DNA from: an uncultured Ruminiclostridium sp.
Lineage (GTDB): Bacteria > Bacillota > Clostridia > Oscillospirales > Ruminococcaceae
Length of the DNA stretch: 64,000 nucleotides
Assembly (NCBI GenBank): GCA_944388385.1
Contig: CALXIO010000013.1
Location: forward strand, 1-64,000
Direction: 5' to 3'
This document shows positions 27,346 through 36,481 of the stretch, one piece after another. The position numbers and the translations under genes are program-made. The notes below the pieces were generated by a model. It was not told where the DNA came from, made no database searches, and saw nothing but the letters and a program-made list of their open reading frames with translations. Within the stretch, counting starts at the first letter, position 1, and each line of letters opens with the position of its first letter.

Positions 27346-28812
27346 TTAGTTTTCCTTTCCCGATAAGATTGAATTTACTATATCCTCCTCGCAAAAGGGG
27401 ATATATTCGTCATTTATTATCTGATATTTCTCGTGTCCCTTACCGCATAGGGCAATAACATCCCCCTTGCCCGCTATTTTAAGGGCATAGGAAATTGCCT
27501 TTCTGCGGTCGGTTATTTTTTCATATCTCATAGCCCCGGTAAAGCCGGTACATACCTCATTTATTATATCCTCCGGGTTTTCGTGTGCCGGATTATCAGA
27601 GGTAACTATTGCTATATCCGCATATTTCTGCACAGCCCTTGCCATAAGGGGACGCTTTTTACTGTCCCTGTCACCTGCCGCACCGAAAAGACAGATAAGC
27701 CTTCCGGGGGTAACATCATTTATAGCCCCGAGTACCTTTGACAAGGCATCATCGGTATGGGCATAGTCTATTATAACGGTGAAATCCCCGTTATATATAA
27801 CATTCATTCTGCCCTCTACCCCCTTACAGGAAGCAAGGGCGGATATACATTCCTTTAAGTCATAGCCTGCGGTGTAAAGCATACCCAAAGCCACCAGTAT
27901 ATTCTGGATATTGTATAAGCCGGTAAGATAAGAGCTTACCTTGTAGGCGGTTTCATCCCTGTCGCACATAAGGATAAATTCGGTTTTTGCCGCTGTCATC
28001 CTTATAAACCGGGCATAAATATCCGCCTTTTTATTAACACTTACGGTAAGGCATCTGCCCTTGTACATTTCGGCAAGTCTGATACCGTATTCATCATCTA
28101 TGGAAATTACCCTGTTATCGGTCATTTCAAAAAGTCCTGCCTTGGCAAGGAAATAATTTTCCATACTGCCGTGATAATCAAGGTGATCCTGGGTGAGATT
28201 AGTAAAGCCTGCGGCGGTAAAGTGTTCATCCTTTATTCTGTGCTGGGCTAAGGCCTGGGAGCTTACCTCCATTACACAGCAATCCCCATTGTTTTTAACC
28301 ATGGTATCAAACCAGGAATAAAGCACCGGGGATGCAGGGGTGGTGGGTGTGCCATGAACTGAGCTTGTTACCCTGCCGTCGCAAAGGTCATTTCCTGCTG
28401 TGCCTATAATACCGCATTTTTTATTAAGTGCGGTGAGTATGTGCTTTATAAGGTGGGCTGTGGTGGTTTTTCCGTTTGTTCCGGTAACTCCGAAAAGCTG
28501 TAATTTTTGTGTGGGGTCGTTATAAAACATAGAGGACAATCTTGCAAGGGCAAGCCTTGTATCTGAGGTTATTATCTGCCTTGAAAGTCCCATATCGTGG
28601 TCAACGACTACCGCCGCCGCACCCTTATTTATGCACTCCTCTGCCGCTGTATGACCGTCAAAATGTGCACCCTTTATACATACAAATATACAGTCCTTGC
28701 AGACATTTTCAGTATTGTCTGTCACAAGGGATATAATGCAGTTTTCTATTCCCTTGTCCTTAGCAAGGGGTAAAATATCATATAAAGTCATATTATCAGC
28801 CTGTTTCATCAT
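27346..28812 (-). CDS. murE: MurE, UDP-MurNAc-tripeptide ligase
   Basis: 488 residues. The ATP site GVTGTNGKTTT, the substrate loop SSVHGTPTTP and the GKGHEKYQ motif mark a Mur ligase of the MurE branch, which adds the third stem residue. At residues 406-409 the amino-acid selectivity motif reads DNPA (in DNPAHENP), where meso-diaminopimelate enzymes have DNPR; GKGHE, as in diaminopimelate enzymes, is kept. The third residue is therefore uncertain. The first ATG overlaps the stop of the transpeptidase gene; a start at 28791 (MTLYDI) is also possible. Confidence 0.93.
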   Translation of the reverse strand: MMKQADNMTLYDILPLAKDKGIENCIISLVTDNTENVCKDCIFVCIKGAHFDGHTAAEECINKGAAAVVVDHDMGLSRQIITSDTRLALARLSSMFYNDPTQKLQLFGVTGTNGKTTTAHLIKHILTALNKKCGIIGTAGNDLCDGRVTSSVHGTPTTPASPVLYSWFDTMVKNNGDCCVMEVSSQALAQHRIKDEHFTAAGFTNLTQDHLDYHGSMENYFLAKAGLFEMTDNRVISIDDEYGIRLAEMYKGRCLTVSVNKKADIYARFIRMTAAKTEFILMCDRDETAYKVSSYLTGLYNIQNILVALGMLYTAGYDLKECISALASCKGVEGRMNVIYNGDFTVIIDYAHTDDALSKVLGAINDVTPGRLICLFGAAGDRDSKKRPLMARAVQKYADIAIVTSDNPAHENPEDIINEVCTGFTGAMRYEKITDRRKAISYALKIAGKGDVIALCGKGHEKYQIINDEYIPFCEEDIVNSILSGKEN

Positions 28813-31051
28813 TTACAAGGAAGTTTACCTCAATAATAGAGCCTCTGTATGCGCTCCAGCCTGCTGAAATACTCTGGCTTACCGCCTTTGCTTCGCTGTT
28901 GCCGGATGCACCTGTAATACGGATATTAAGACCCGCATCAGCAAGAGCCTTATTAGCCTCTGTTACTGTAAGGCCTATTACATTGGGTACCTTGGATATT
29001 TTATATTCGCTGAAGGGTACATCACCCATATAAAGCATAACTGTACCACCCTTGGGTATAACCTCACCCGAGGAGGGAACCTGGCCGGTTACATAGGTAC
29101 CGTCTGTGCTTCCGATAAATTCCGCATTAAGGCCTGCCGCATTAAGATTTGCCTCTGCACGGATACTGTTATAGCCTGCAACATAGGGAACTGCCACATC
29201 CTGCTGGGCTAATTCCTCTGCCGTATACTGGGGATAAATGTTAAGATATTCAAGGCCTTCCTTGAACACCTGGGAAACTACCGGTGCCGCTATTGCTGAG
29301 CCGTAAATAAATCCGCTGGTAGGCTCATCACAAATAACAAGCATTACATATTCCGGATCATTTGCAGGTACAGCCGCCGCAAAGGTAGCAACATAACGAA
29401 GCTCACTGTCTGCACCGCTGTTATAATCGTCGATTTTTTCCGAAGTACCACTCTTTCCGGCAATACGATAACCGCTTATATATGCGTTACTGCCGCCGTT
29501 CGTGGTAACTACCGATTCAAGAATACCCCTCATAAGCTCAGAGGTTTCCTCACTTATTACCTGTCTTCTTACCGTAGGCTCAGTAGCCTTTATAACATTA
29601 CCGTCGGGGTCGATTATCTTTTCAACAAGGTAAGGAGTAAGTAATTTACCGCCGTTTACCACCGCCGCAAAGGCTGTTATCATCTGGATGGGGGTTATCT
29701 TGTTTGTCTGGCCGAAGGCTGATGAGGATAACTCAACTATGCCCATATTATCCCTTGATACATAAAGGGAATCAACCTCGCCCGGAAGGTCTATGCCTGT
29801 CTTTTCGGTAAAGCCGAAGGCGGCGAAATACTTTGAGAATTTATCTGCGCCTAAAAGCTGGCCTATCTTTATAAATGCCGGGTTGCAGGAACGCTCCATA
29901 GCCTGGGTAAGTGTGGAAACACCGTGTCCCCCACTGCTCCAGCATCTTATCTTAGTGCCGGCTACATCCGCTATACCGGTACATTCAAAGGTGCTGTCAA
30001 GGGAAACTACCTTTTCCTCCAATGCCGCCGCACAGGTAACTGTCTTGAATACCGAACCGGGGATGTAAAGCTCACTTACCGCCTTATTTCTCCATTGTTG
30101 TTCACGAAGAACAGATTCCTTTTCGTCAATAAGCTCCTGGGCTACTCCGTCATCGGACATCTGGGCTAAAACCTTTCTGTCCTTTTCAAAGTATATATAG
30201 GACGGATTATTGGGGTCATAGGCAGGATAGGTCGCCATAGCTACAATAGCGCCTGTCTTACAGTTCATTATAATGCCTGTGGAACGATTCTCCAGCTTAT
30301 GCTGAGATACTGTTATTTCAAGATTTTTTTCAAGATAATACTGTAATGTTTCGTCTATGGTTGTAATAAGGCTGTTGCCGTCCTTTGCTTCGTACCGTTC
30401 CTCTTTATCATAGGGCAAGGGATTACCGAAGTTATCCGTAAGGGTGACAACTCTTCCGTCAACGCCTTTTAAATAGTCATTATAGTAATATTCAAGGCCG
30501 TAGCCCTCTTCATTGTCATTTACAAAGCCCAGTACACTTGATGAAAGTGCGCCGTTGGGATATGTACGCACGCTGCTTTCCTCGGTAAATATTGAGGTGC
30601 TGTAAAGGTCATTTTTTGCAATAAAAGTATTGAGCTGTTCTATTACTGTTCTGTCAACATCCCTTTTTACCCTGTGATATGGAGACTCGGTGTCCTTGCA
30701 GGCCTCAATAAGATCACTATAACTGACATCAAGTATATCCGCCAGTCCCTGGCAGATAAACTCCATGTTTTCAGGCTCGTTTTCATTTATATCATAGGGG
30801 GAAATAATAACATCCCAGGTGGTGGTGCTTTGGGCTAACACCTTATTGTTTCTGTCGTATATAGTACCTCTGTTTGACTTTATGGATGTGCTTTGCTGTT
30901 GCTGTTCATTTGCCATGGCGGTCATTTCCTTATGGTTTATGATAGCCGCATTAAACAAAACCGCACTTACATATCCTGTCAAAAGAACAAGGCAAAAAAT
31001 TATTACAAATATCAATCTGGTGCGCATACCCTTAGTAAGCTTGCTGTCCAT
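28796..31051 (-). CDS. ftsI: Class B penicillin-binding protein with two PASTA domains (FtsI/SpoVD type)
   Basis: Start set at 31051 (MDSKLTKG), with GGAGG five to six bases upstream; the ATG at 31108 adds 19 residues and lies in a hairpin-rich spacer. 751 residues: short cytoplasmic tail, one membrane helix (LIFVIIFCLVLLTGYVSAVL), dimerisation domain, transpeptidase with SxxK (GSVFKTV), SxN (SCN) and KSGTS motifs, then two PASTA domains (VPYVAGYNS..., VPNVIGLTV...). It cross-links septal or spore peptidoglycan. PASTA repeats occur in both PBP2B-like and SpoVD proteins, so vegetative and sporulation roles cannot be separated; the place next to ftsL supports division. Confidence 0.95.
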   Translation of the reverse strand: MDSKLTKGMRTRLIFVIIFCLVLLTGYVSAVLFNAAIINHKEMTAMANEQQQQSTSIKSNRGTIYDRNNKVLAQSTTTWDVIISPYDINENEPENMEFICQGLADILDVSYSDLIEACKDTESPYHRVKRDVDRTVIEQLNTFIAKNDLYSTSIFTEESSVRTYPNGALSSSVLGFVNDNEEGYGLEYYYNDYLKGVDGRVVTLTDNFGNPLPYDKEERYEAKDGNSLITTIDETLQYYLEKNLEITVSQHKLENRSTGIIMNCKTGAIVAMATYPAYDPNNPSYIYFEKDRKVLAQMSDDGVAQELIDEKESVLREQQWRNKAVSELYIPGSVFKTVTCAAALEEKVVSLDSTFECTGIADVAGTKIRCWSSGGHGVSTLTQAMERSCNPAFIKIGQLLGADKFSKYFAAFGFTEKTGIDLPGEVDSLYVSRDNMGIVELSSSAFGQTNKITPIQMITAFAAVVNGGKLLTPYLVEKIIDPDGNVIKATEPTVRRQVISEETSELMRGILESVVTTNGGSNAYISGYRIAGKSGTSEKIDDYNSGADSELRYVATFAAAVPANDPEYVMLVICDEPTSGFIYGSAIAAPVVSQVFKEGLEYLNIYPQYTAEELAQQDVAVPYVAGYNSIRAEANLNAAGLNAEFIGSTDGTYVTGQVPSSGEVIPKGGTVMLYMGDVPFSEYKISKVPNVIGLTVTEANKALADAGLNIRITGASGNSEAKAVSQSISAGWSAYRGSIIEVNFLVNDETG

Positions 31052-31080
31052 GTTTGCCTCCGTGTTTATAAAATAATACA

Positions 31081-31165
31081 GGCAACGTCGTGCATCAGGC
31101 GTTATCACCAGCGCTATGGCTTAGTCTATGCAGCGTTGCCTCTACGGTACAAGTACCTGCTTGTA
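31081..31165 (-). other. Two adjacent hairpins in the ftsL-ftsI spacer
   Basis: Bases 31081-31140 can fold with GGCAACG (31081-31087) pairing CGTTGCC (31134-31140) and TGCAT (31091-31095) pairing ATGCA (31128-31132), leaving a 32-base loop. A second inverted repeat TACAAG/CTTGTA lies at 31148-31165. No U run follows, so these are not ordinary terminators. They may set the message ratio or stability, or be a remnant of a small repeat element. Confidence 0.5.
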
Positions 31166-31179
31166 TATATTATATTTCT

Positions 31180-31674
31180 TTAAAAGCCCAGATATACCAA
31201 AACAGAATCAAACCAGTTTCGTATAGTCACAAAAATATCTCCGGAATCATCCTCAGCACATTCTGACATTGAGCCGAACTGCATTTCTACATATTTCTCC
31301 TGGGAGGGGTTGATTTTCTGCATACCAAGCTCCTGCTCAGCGTACTTTTCCACATTGTCAAGACTTACAGAGCCTGCAAGCTGTGTCTGAAGGGTCTGGT
31401 TTATTGCCTGTGCCTCTTCAAGCTGAGCATTAGCGGCATTTATTCTTTCATTAACCTCATTCATCTTGCCCATCGAGTATATATACATAAAAAATACCGC
31501 AAAAACAAGGGCAAATATTATTCCTATTATTATAGGCTTACCTGACTTTGCAGGGGAAGTAACCGCTACTTTAAGCTCCGGGGTGGCCTTTACTTCCTGC
31601 TCAGGTCTTACCTGTTCCTGTTCTTTTCTTGGGGATGTTTCAAATAAATCAAATCTGTATGCCGGTGCTGCCAT
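31180..31674 (-). CDS. ftsL: FtsL/DivIC-like septum protein
   Basis: 164 residues: a cytoplasmic N-terminus of about 45 residues, one membrane helix (PIIIGIIFALVFAVFFMYIY), then a coiled coil (about 75-100, NERINAANAQLEEAQAIN) and VEKYAEQELGMQKIN, the usual end of FtsL coiled coils. It bridges FtsQ/DivIB to FtsW-FtsI. Sequence identity in this family is low, so the name rests on topology and on the position between rsmH and the transpeptidase gene. Confidence 0.85.
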   Translation of the reverse strand: MAAPAYRFDLFETSPRKEQEQVRPEQEVKATPELKVAVTSPAKSGKPIIIGIIFALVFAVFFMYIYSMGKMNEVNERINAANAQLEEAQAINQTLQTQLAGSVSLDNVEKYAEQELGMQKINPSQEKYVEMQFGSMSECAEDDSGDIFVTIRNWFDSVLVYLGF

Positions 31675-31703
31675 TTATATCATCCTTTCATAAAGGTTAT
31701 CCT

Positions 31704-32642
31704 TTATTTTAATTTCTCGATTATTCTCAGCTTTGCACTTCTGGAACGGATATTTCTTTCCAGCTCCTCGTCCCCTGCCGTAACAGGCTTACGATTAACA
31801 AGACTGCCTCTTGGTGTCTTGTGACAAACGCAAACCGGAAATTCCGGGGGACAGGTACAGCCTGTACAAAGCTCTCTGAATTTGTTTTTTACTATTCTGT
31901 CCTCTATTGAGTGAAAGGTAATTATTGCAAGCCTGCCGCCAACCTTAAGTGCCTCAAAGGCACCCTCCATGCCGGTTTTAAGCTCGTCAAGCTCACCGTT
32001 CACTTCTATTCTTATTGCCTGAAAGGTCTTTTTGCAGGGGTTTTTCTCCTTGCGTACCTTTAAGGGAACATTTCTTTTTATTATCTCTGCAAGCTGAAGA
32101 GTTGTTTTTACGGGAGTTTCTTCCCTTGCTCTTATTATGCCTGATACAATGCCCTTGGCAAACTTTTCTTCGCCGTAGTTAAAGAGTATCTCCTCCAGCT
32201 TTTCCTTGGGGTATTCATTTACCACATCAAAGGCACTGAGGCCGGATTTACTCATTCTCATATCAAGGGGCGCATCCTCATGATAGGAAAAGCCTCTGTC
32301 GGCGGTATCAAGCTGATAGGAGGAAACCCCTAAATCCATCAGTATGCCGTCAACTCCCTTTATATCAAGCCTTTCAAGCTCCTGTGATATATGGGAGAAT
32401 TTTTCGTTTATAAGTATATGCTTATAGGGGGCAAGCTTTATTTCTGCCGCCACTATTGCATCCGGGTCACGGTCAAAGCCCACAAGAAGTCCGCCCTTTG
32501 TAAGGCGCTTTGCAATTTCACTTGAATGTCCTGCAAAGCCTGTGGTACAGTCAACATAAATGCCATCCGGCTTTATGTCAAGACCCTCTATTGTTTCATT
32601 AAGTAATACGGGAATATGTACTTCTTTTTCCATTACCATCAC
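31704..32642 (-). CDS. rsmH: 16S rRNA m4C1402 methyltransferase RsmH
   Basis: 312 residues. HIPVLLNETIEGL, the SAM loop YVDCTTGFAGHSSEIA, LMDLGVSSYQLD and the terminal ITFHSIEDRIVKN are RsmH signatures. It methylates N4 of C1402 in 16S rRNA. Three closely spaced starts are possible: GTG at 32642, ATG at 32639 and ATG at 32633; the last gives MEKEVHIPVLL, closest to the family. It follows mraZ by a few bases. Confidence 0.95.
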   Translation of the reverse strand: MMVMEKEVHIPVLLNETIEGLDIKPDGIYVDCTTGFAGHSSEIAKRLTKGGLLVGFDRDPDAIVAAEIKLAPYKHILINEKFSHISQELERLDIKGVDGILMDLGVSSYQLDTADRGFSYHEDAPLDMRMSKSGLSAFDVVNEYPKEKLEEILFNYGEEKFAKGIVSGIIRAREETPVKTTLQLAEIIKRNVPLKVRKEKNPCKKTFQAIRIEVNGELDELKTGMEGAFEALKVGGRLAIITFHSIEDRIVKNKFRELCTGCTCPPEFPVCVCHKTPRGSLVNRKPVTAGDEELERNIRSRSAKLRIIEKLK

Positions 32643-32645
32643 CGC

Positions 32646-33065
32646 TTATATATTAAGTACGGTGGCAAGCTCAGCAAGAGTTTCATTGTCACGCTGTTCA
32701 TTTTCAAGGGTCCATTCAGCCTTATCCCATATTTCGGCATATTTACCTACGCCTACTACCACCACATCAAGACTGAGCTTTGCATATTCTCTTAATGTGG
32801 GGGGTACTGATATTCTGCCCTGCTTGTCCGGTATAACCTCATAAGCACTACCTATAAGGTGTCTGCGTACCGGCTGCGCCTGTACTAAGGGCATATCGTC
32901 AATCTTTGATACAAGGGCCTGCCAATCCTCAACCTTATAAACCTTAATACATCGTGAGCCTATTGTCTTTGAGATGAAGAACCTTTCCCCGAATTCTTCT
33001 CTCAGCTTTATGGGTACATTCATTCTGCCCTTTGAATCAAGTGTTGATTTGAATTCGCCTGTCAA
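32646..33065 (-). CDS. mraZ: MraZ transcriptional regulator of the dcw cluster
   Basis: Start proposed at the TTG at 33065 (L/M-TGEFKSTLDSKGRM), which has a strong AGGGGGTGAGG just upstream and matches the normal MraZ beginning; the frame extends to a GTG at 33074 that would overlap that ribosome site. 139 residues with two AbrB/MraZ repeats, each carrying its DxKGR/DKQGR motif (STLDSKGRMNVP, VIPDKQGRISVP). MraZ forms a ring-shaped oligomer and represses its own promoter in other bacteria. Matching repeats lie in the 5' region. Confidence 0.93.
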   Translation of the reverse strand: MTGEFKSTLDSKGRMNVPIKLREEFGERFFISKTIGSRCIKVYKVEDWQALVSKIDDMPLVQAQPVRRHLIGSAYEVIPDKQGRISVPPTLREYAKLSLDVVVVGVGKYAEIWDKAEWTLENEQRDNETLAELATVLNI

Positions 33066-33095
33066 GTTCCTCACCCCCTGTACTCTGAATTATTA

Positions 33096-33180
33096 AAAGT
33101 GGCTAAAAGTGGCCAAAGTATCCCCTAAATACCACAAAAGTGTCTAATAATATTATACATCCCATAAAAATAAAATTCAA
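33096..33180 (-). promoter_or_regulatory. mraZ promoter with MraZ-box-like direct repeats
   Basis: Minus-strand promoter TTGAAT (33175-33180), 17 bases, TATAAT (33152-33157). Downstream of it, read on the plus strand, are AAAGTGG at 33096-33102 and 33106-33112, a weaker AAAGTAT at 33115-33121 and AAAGTGT at 33137-33143. The first steps are 10 and 9 bases, about one helical turn. The unit is like MraZ target repeats described in Mollicutes (AAAGTGK). Autoregulation of the cluster is inferred. Confidence 0.75.
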
Positions 33181-33253
33181 GGGCAAAATTAAAGTAAAAA
33201 ACGGAAATATTCTACAAAATCATTTCTTCATTTTTGTGAAAAAAGCACAAAAA

Positions 33254-33279
33254 AATAGCCTCCAAATTTGGAGGCTATT
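33254..33279 (-). terminator. Terminator after the GHKL ATPase gene
   Basis: Perfect 26-base palindrome with AATAGCCTCCAAA as its arm, followed on the minus strand by TTTTTG. It lies about 120 bases after the stop at 33401 and just upstream of the mraZ promoter. Bases 33280-33400 hold nothing else that I recognise. Confidence 0.85.
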
Positions 33280-33400
33280 ACAAATTTTATGAAATTTCGA
33301 CAAAAACATCTATATATAGTTGTTTTTGAAATTTTGGCGTCCATATCTTGTGTAAGTGGTATTTCTATCACTTTACCCTTGACATGGGGCTGATTTTGGG

Positions 33401-36400
33401 TTATCTGTGGTTATCCTCTATCCACTTTGCCGCCATAAGGGGTGAAAGTGTAATGTCCATTGTCTTCTGCTCGCCCTCGCTTACAGAATCAGAGGAAACA
33501 GTTTCGCCAAGCTCTCTTGTTTCGCTGCCTATAATATCATAGGTGATCTGATTTCTGTACTTGATTGTGCAGAGTAAGAACTCAGGTGGGATAACATCGC
33601 AGTTTACGATTTCTTCAAGCCATACAAAGGGATTCATACCGCCTATGCTTATATCCTCTATAATCCAGCCGCTGGCCTCAAAGGAGTCATTAGCGCACAT
33701 ATAAAGTGAGAAGCGAAATTTTTCCTCTGTTTCATCCTTGAACATACCAACCTCAAAGTCCTTGACAATGAAGTTATTTATAATAGTAGACTCATATCCA
33801 CAGCAGGAGCATATACCGCCGTAGCCGAACAGCTTGCTGTTTACGTCCTTTGCAAAGTAGTTACGGTAGATACGGTCATTGGTAAGATCCCCAAGCTTCT
33901 TATACTGATCTCTGAGGAACTTAAGCTCTGAGCCTGTGATATAGGGCAGAGGCTTATAATAGTAGGGTATCTGGTCAAGCACTACCTGGTTAGGCTCTTC
34001 GGTGCTTGAATAGAACTGAGCAAGTATATTGTTGTTCTCACCTACTAAAAGGTACTCTACATACTTTGCAAACTCCGGCTTAGAAAGATCGTCCTTTAAG
34101 ATAATATATCTTACAATGGTCTTACGCTCTTCCTCGGTTATAGGCTCGTTTAAGTCAACTATACGGATAATCTTATCCTTTTCGCCTAAAAGTGCAATTC
34201 TCGGAATTTTAAGGTCGCAGATATAAAGGTTAGGCACTACCGCCTGTACCTTTTCATCGGTCAGGTCAGCTGAACGAAGCATACTCATAAGGGATGCCTT
34301 TTCAAAGGAATAACCTGCCTTTGTGAAGGGGAAGTCAAATACACGGCCGTTAAACATACCGCAGTTGATAAGAGCGTAAACGTCGCCGATAATTTCAAGC
34401 AGATCGGCATTTGTGATACTGCTGGGAATCATAAACTGCTTGCCGTAGGCTGCAAATCTGAACTTCTTGTTTATATCAAGCTGTAATGTAATGTTACCGC
34501 CCTGCTCCTTGATCTCACGCAGGAAGGTCATGGTGTCCTTACCCTGTGTAAAGCTGTTAAGAAGCATATTGATAACTTCATTATAAACCTGGTGGCTTTC
34601 AAATACGTTCTTGTGGGCTACTATTGCACTGTAAGCCTTTTCAAGATTGGTTACATTCATTCTTGCAACATCAAAGTTGTGCTGAATGTCACGGTACTTA
34701 ACTATAAACTGATAGTATTTCATACCGATCTTGTATTCCTTACCGTACATGGTATCGAAAAGGTTTAAGGTATTGATAAGTGCCTCTTCATCCGCTACTG
34801 CGTCATTTACCACATATTTGCCCAGCTTCAGGCTTACTATACTTCTGAAGCCGAAGGAAATATCATAGTCACGGATAGCAGGATTTTTCTCGCTGTCAAG
34901 AACATAGGTCTTGCCGTCAATATTGAAGCGGTAGCAGAATTCTCTGCCCTCCTCCTCATTTTCCTCATCATGCCAGTTATATGCCGCCATAATGATGTTT
35001 TCCGGCATATCTGTAACATCCGCCGCCATTCTGTCAAGCTCCTGCTCAATGTATTCCTTATAGGCAGAGCCGTCAAGGTGCTTCTTTTTGGATACATTGT
35101 CGGTAACGGAGAAGTAACCCAGCTCCTTTAACTCAGGATAGGGTGTGGGAGCTTCCTTGCCGGGAAGCTGTACGGAAATACAGTTATGGAACTTGCCCTT
35201 CAGATTTTGTACCATAACGCTGGTGTCAAGATAGTTGCTGAAGAACTCAAATACATAGTGCTTGGGACGCATATAGTATTTGTCGGAATTTGTTCTCTGC
35301 ATAAGCTCCAGTACAAAAAGCCTTGAATACTTGTCTATCATGTATTCAATGTCACGCACAATAGCCGCAGAAACCTCCTCCTCACACTCGTGACGGATAC
35401 CGGTACGGTGTGTGGTAACATAGGAGTTAGGTACGCTTACAAAGAATGCAGAAAGCTTTTCCTTTATAAAGTCCTCACCGGTGGATTTAATAAGACCGGT
35501 AAGCTCGTATGTGGAGAAGTAGTTGTACTTGTCAAGAAGTACCTTTACAAGAGTATCTCTCTTAGCTGAGGATACCGCAAAGGGTATAAGATATACAAAG
35601 CCGTCATTTTCATACCAGATAAACTCGATAATACTCTTGCCGTTCTGTAAAAATCTGATTGTGGGGTCATCCTCGGGGGATTTCTGATGACGGATTATCT
35701 TATATACAGCAAGGGGCTTACCCTGATCCATAACCGCCACATTGAAGGTACGGTTAATGCTTTCTTCAGACTGTTCATCAAATCTGCCAAGCTGCTTTTT
35801 ACGGATAAATGCAAAGCAGAATTCCACAAGGTTTATATATTCGCCCTTGCAGTTAGCCACATTTACAAGGTCATCCTTAATCTTCTTGTGTACCTCATCA
35901 GATACCTTGAATACTATCTCAGTACCCTTAAATACAGGGGCTGTAAGCTCAAGGTCAAGTATCTTAATGGTGCCGTTGTCATTTACAAGGCGTACAATGA
36001 AGTTATTTGAACGGAGCTTAAACCACTCAACATTCATAAATACGCTCTTTGAACCTACACCGAAACGGCCTTCTCTGTTCTTATCCTTTTCGCTTCTGCC
36101 TATACTTAAATAGTACAAAATCTGCTCTAAGGTAAAGCCCTCTTCGTTATAGGTAAGGTGAATTTGTCCGTCAACGTCAAAGTTGAAAAGTACCTTTATG
36201 TCCTGCTCTGAATAGTAACAGCCGAAGGTATTCTGAAGTAATTCACGGATAATAGATTCCTTGGGATAATCGCTTACCGAAAGTGACGCATTATAGGGCA
36301 TACGTCCCGAAAATACGTTATTGAAATATTCCTTGAACGGCTTGCTGTCCGCTTCACCGGTATAAAGCAGGGTCTGCATCTTCATAAGAGCCTGATCCAT

Positions 36401-36481
36401 AACCTCACGGTTTCCCTGCTGGTTAGCTTCATAGAAGTCACCTAACAGACCTGCTATTTCATCGTTACGAAACGCTTCCAC
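33401..36481 (-). CDS. Large GHKL (sacsin/Hsp90-type) ATPase, function unknown
   Basis: 1026 residues, soluble. The Bergerat ATP site is complete near the N-terminus: N-box RELLQN with E80 and N84, the G1-like NEEGF at 112-116, and GRFGVGSKSVF at 138-148. GRFGVG(F/S)KSVF is the form found in sacsin- and MORC-like HATPases rather than in histidine kinases. No kinase, gyrase or HSP90 C-terminal domain follows. A long alpha/beta region is succeeded near residues 895-960 by a Cys cluster (CSCCGYES plus a later Cys), perhaps a zinc knuckle, and a Ser/Glu-rich tail. The start is GTG at 36481, directly after the TAA of the helicase-like gene, with GGGAG upstream. Inferred: the two proteins act together on DNA, RNA or protein folding. 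Defence and housekeeping roles are both open. Confidence 0.8.
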   Translation of the reverse strand: MEAFRNDEIAGLLGDFYEANQQGNREVMDQALMKMQTLLYTGEADSKPFKEYFNNVFSGRMPYNASLSVSDYPKESIIRELLQNTFGCYYSEQDIKVLFNFDVDGQIHLTYNEEGFTLEQILYYLSIGRSEKDKNREGRFGVGSKSVFMNVEWFKLRSNNFIVRLVNDNGTIKILDLELTAPVFKGTEIVFKVSDEVHKKIKDDLVNVANCKGEYINLVEFCFAFIRKKQLGRFDEQSEESINRTFNVAVMDQGKPLAVYKIIRHQKSPEDDPTIRFLQNGKSIIEFIWYENDGFVYLIPFAVSSAKRDTLVKVLLDKYNYFSTYELTGLIKSTGEDFIKEKLSAFFVSVPNSYVTTHRTGIRHECEEEVSAAIVRDIEYMIDKYSRLFVLELMQRTNSDKYYMRPKHYVFEFFSNYLDTSVMVQNLKGKFHNCISVQLPGKEAPTPYPELKELGYFSVTDNVSKKKHLDGSAYKEYIEQELDRMAADVTDMPENIIMAAYNWHDEENEEEGREFCYRFNIDGKTYVLDSEKNPAIRDYDISFGFRSIVSLKLGKYVVNDAVADEEALINTLNLFDTMYGKEYKIGMKYYQFIVKYRDIQHNFDVARMNVTNLEKAYSAIVAHKNVFESHQVYNEVINMLLNSFTQGKDTMTFLREIKEQGGNITLQLDINKKFRFAAYGKQFMIPSSITNADLLEIIGDVYALINCGMFNGRVFDFPFTKAGYSFEKASLMSMLRSADLTDEKVQAVVPNLYICDLKIPRIALLGEKDKIIRIVDLNEPITEEERKTIVRYIILKDDLSKPEFAKYVEYLLVGENNNILAQFYSSTEEPNQVVLDQIPYYYKPLPYITGSELKFLRDQYKKLGDLTNDRIYRNYFAKDVNSKLFGYGGICSCCGYESTIINNFIVKDFEVGMFKDETEEKFRFSLYMCANDSFEASGWIIEDISIGGMNPFVWLEEIVNCDVIPPEFLLCTIKYRNQITYDIIGSETRELGETVSSDSVSEGEQKTMDITLSPLMAAKWIEDNHR

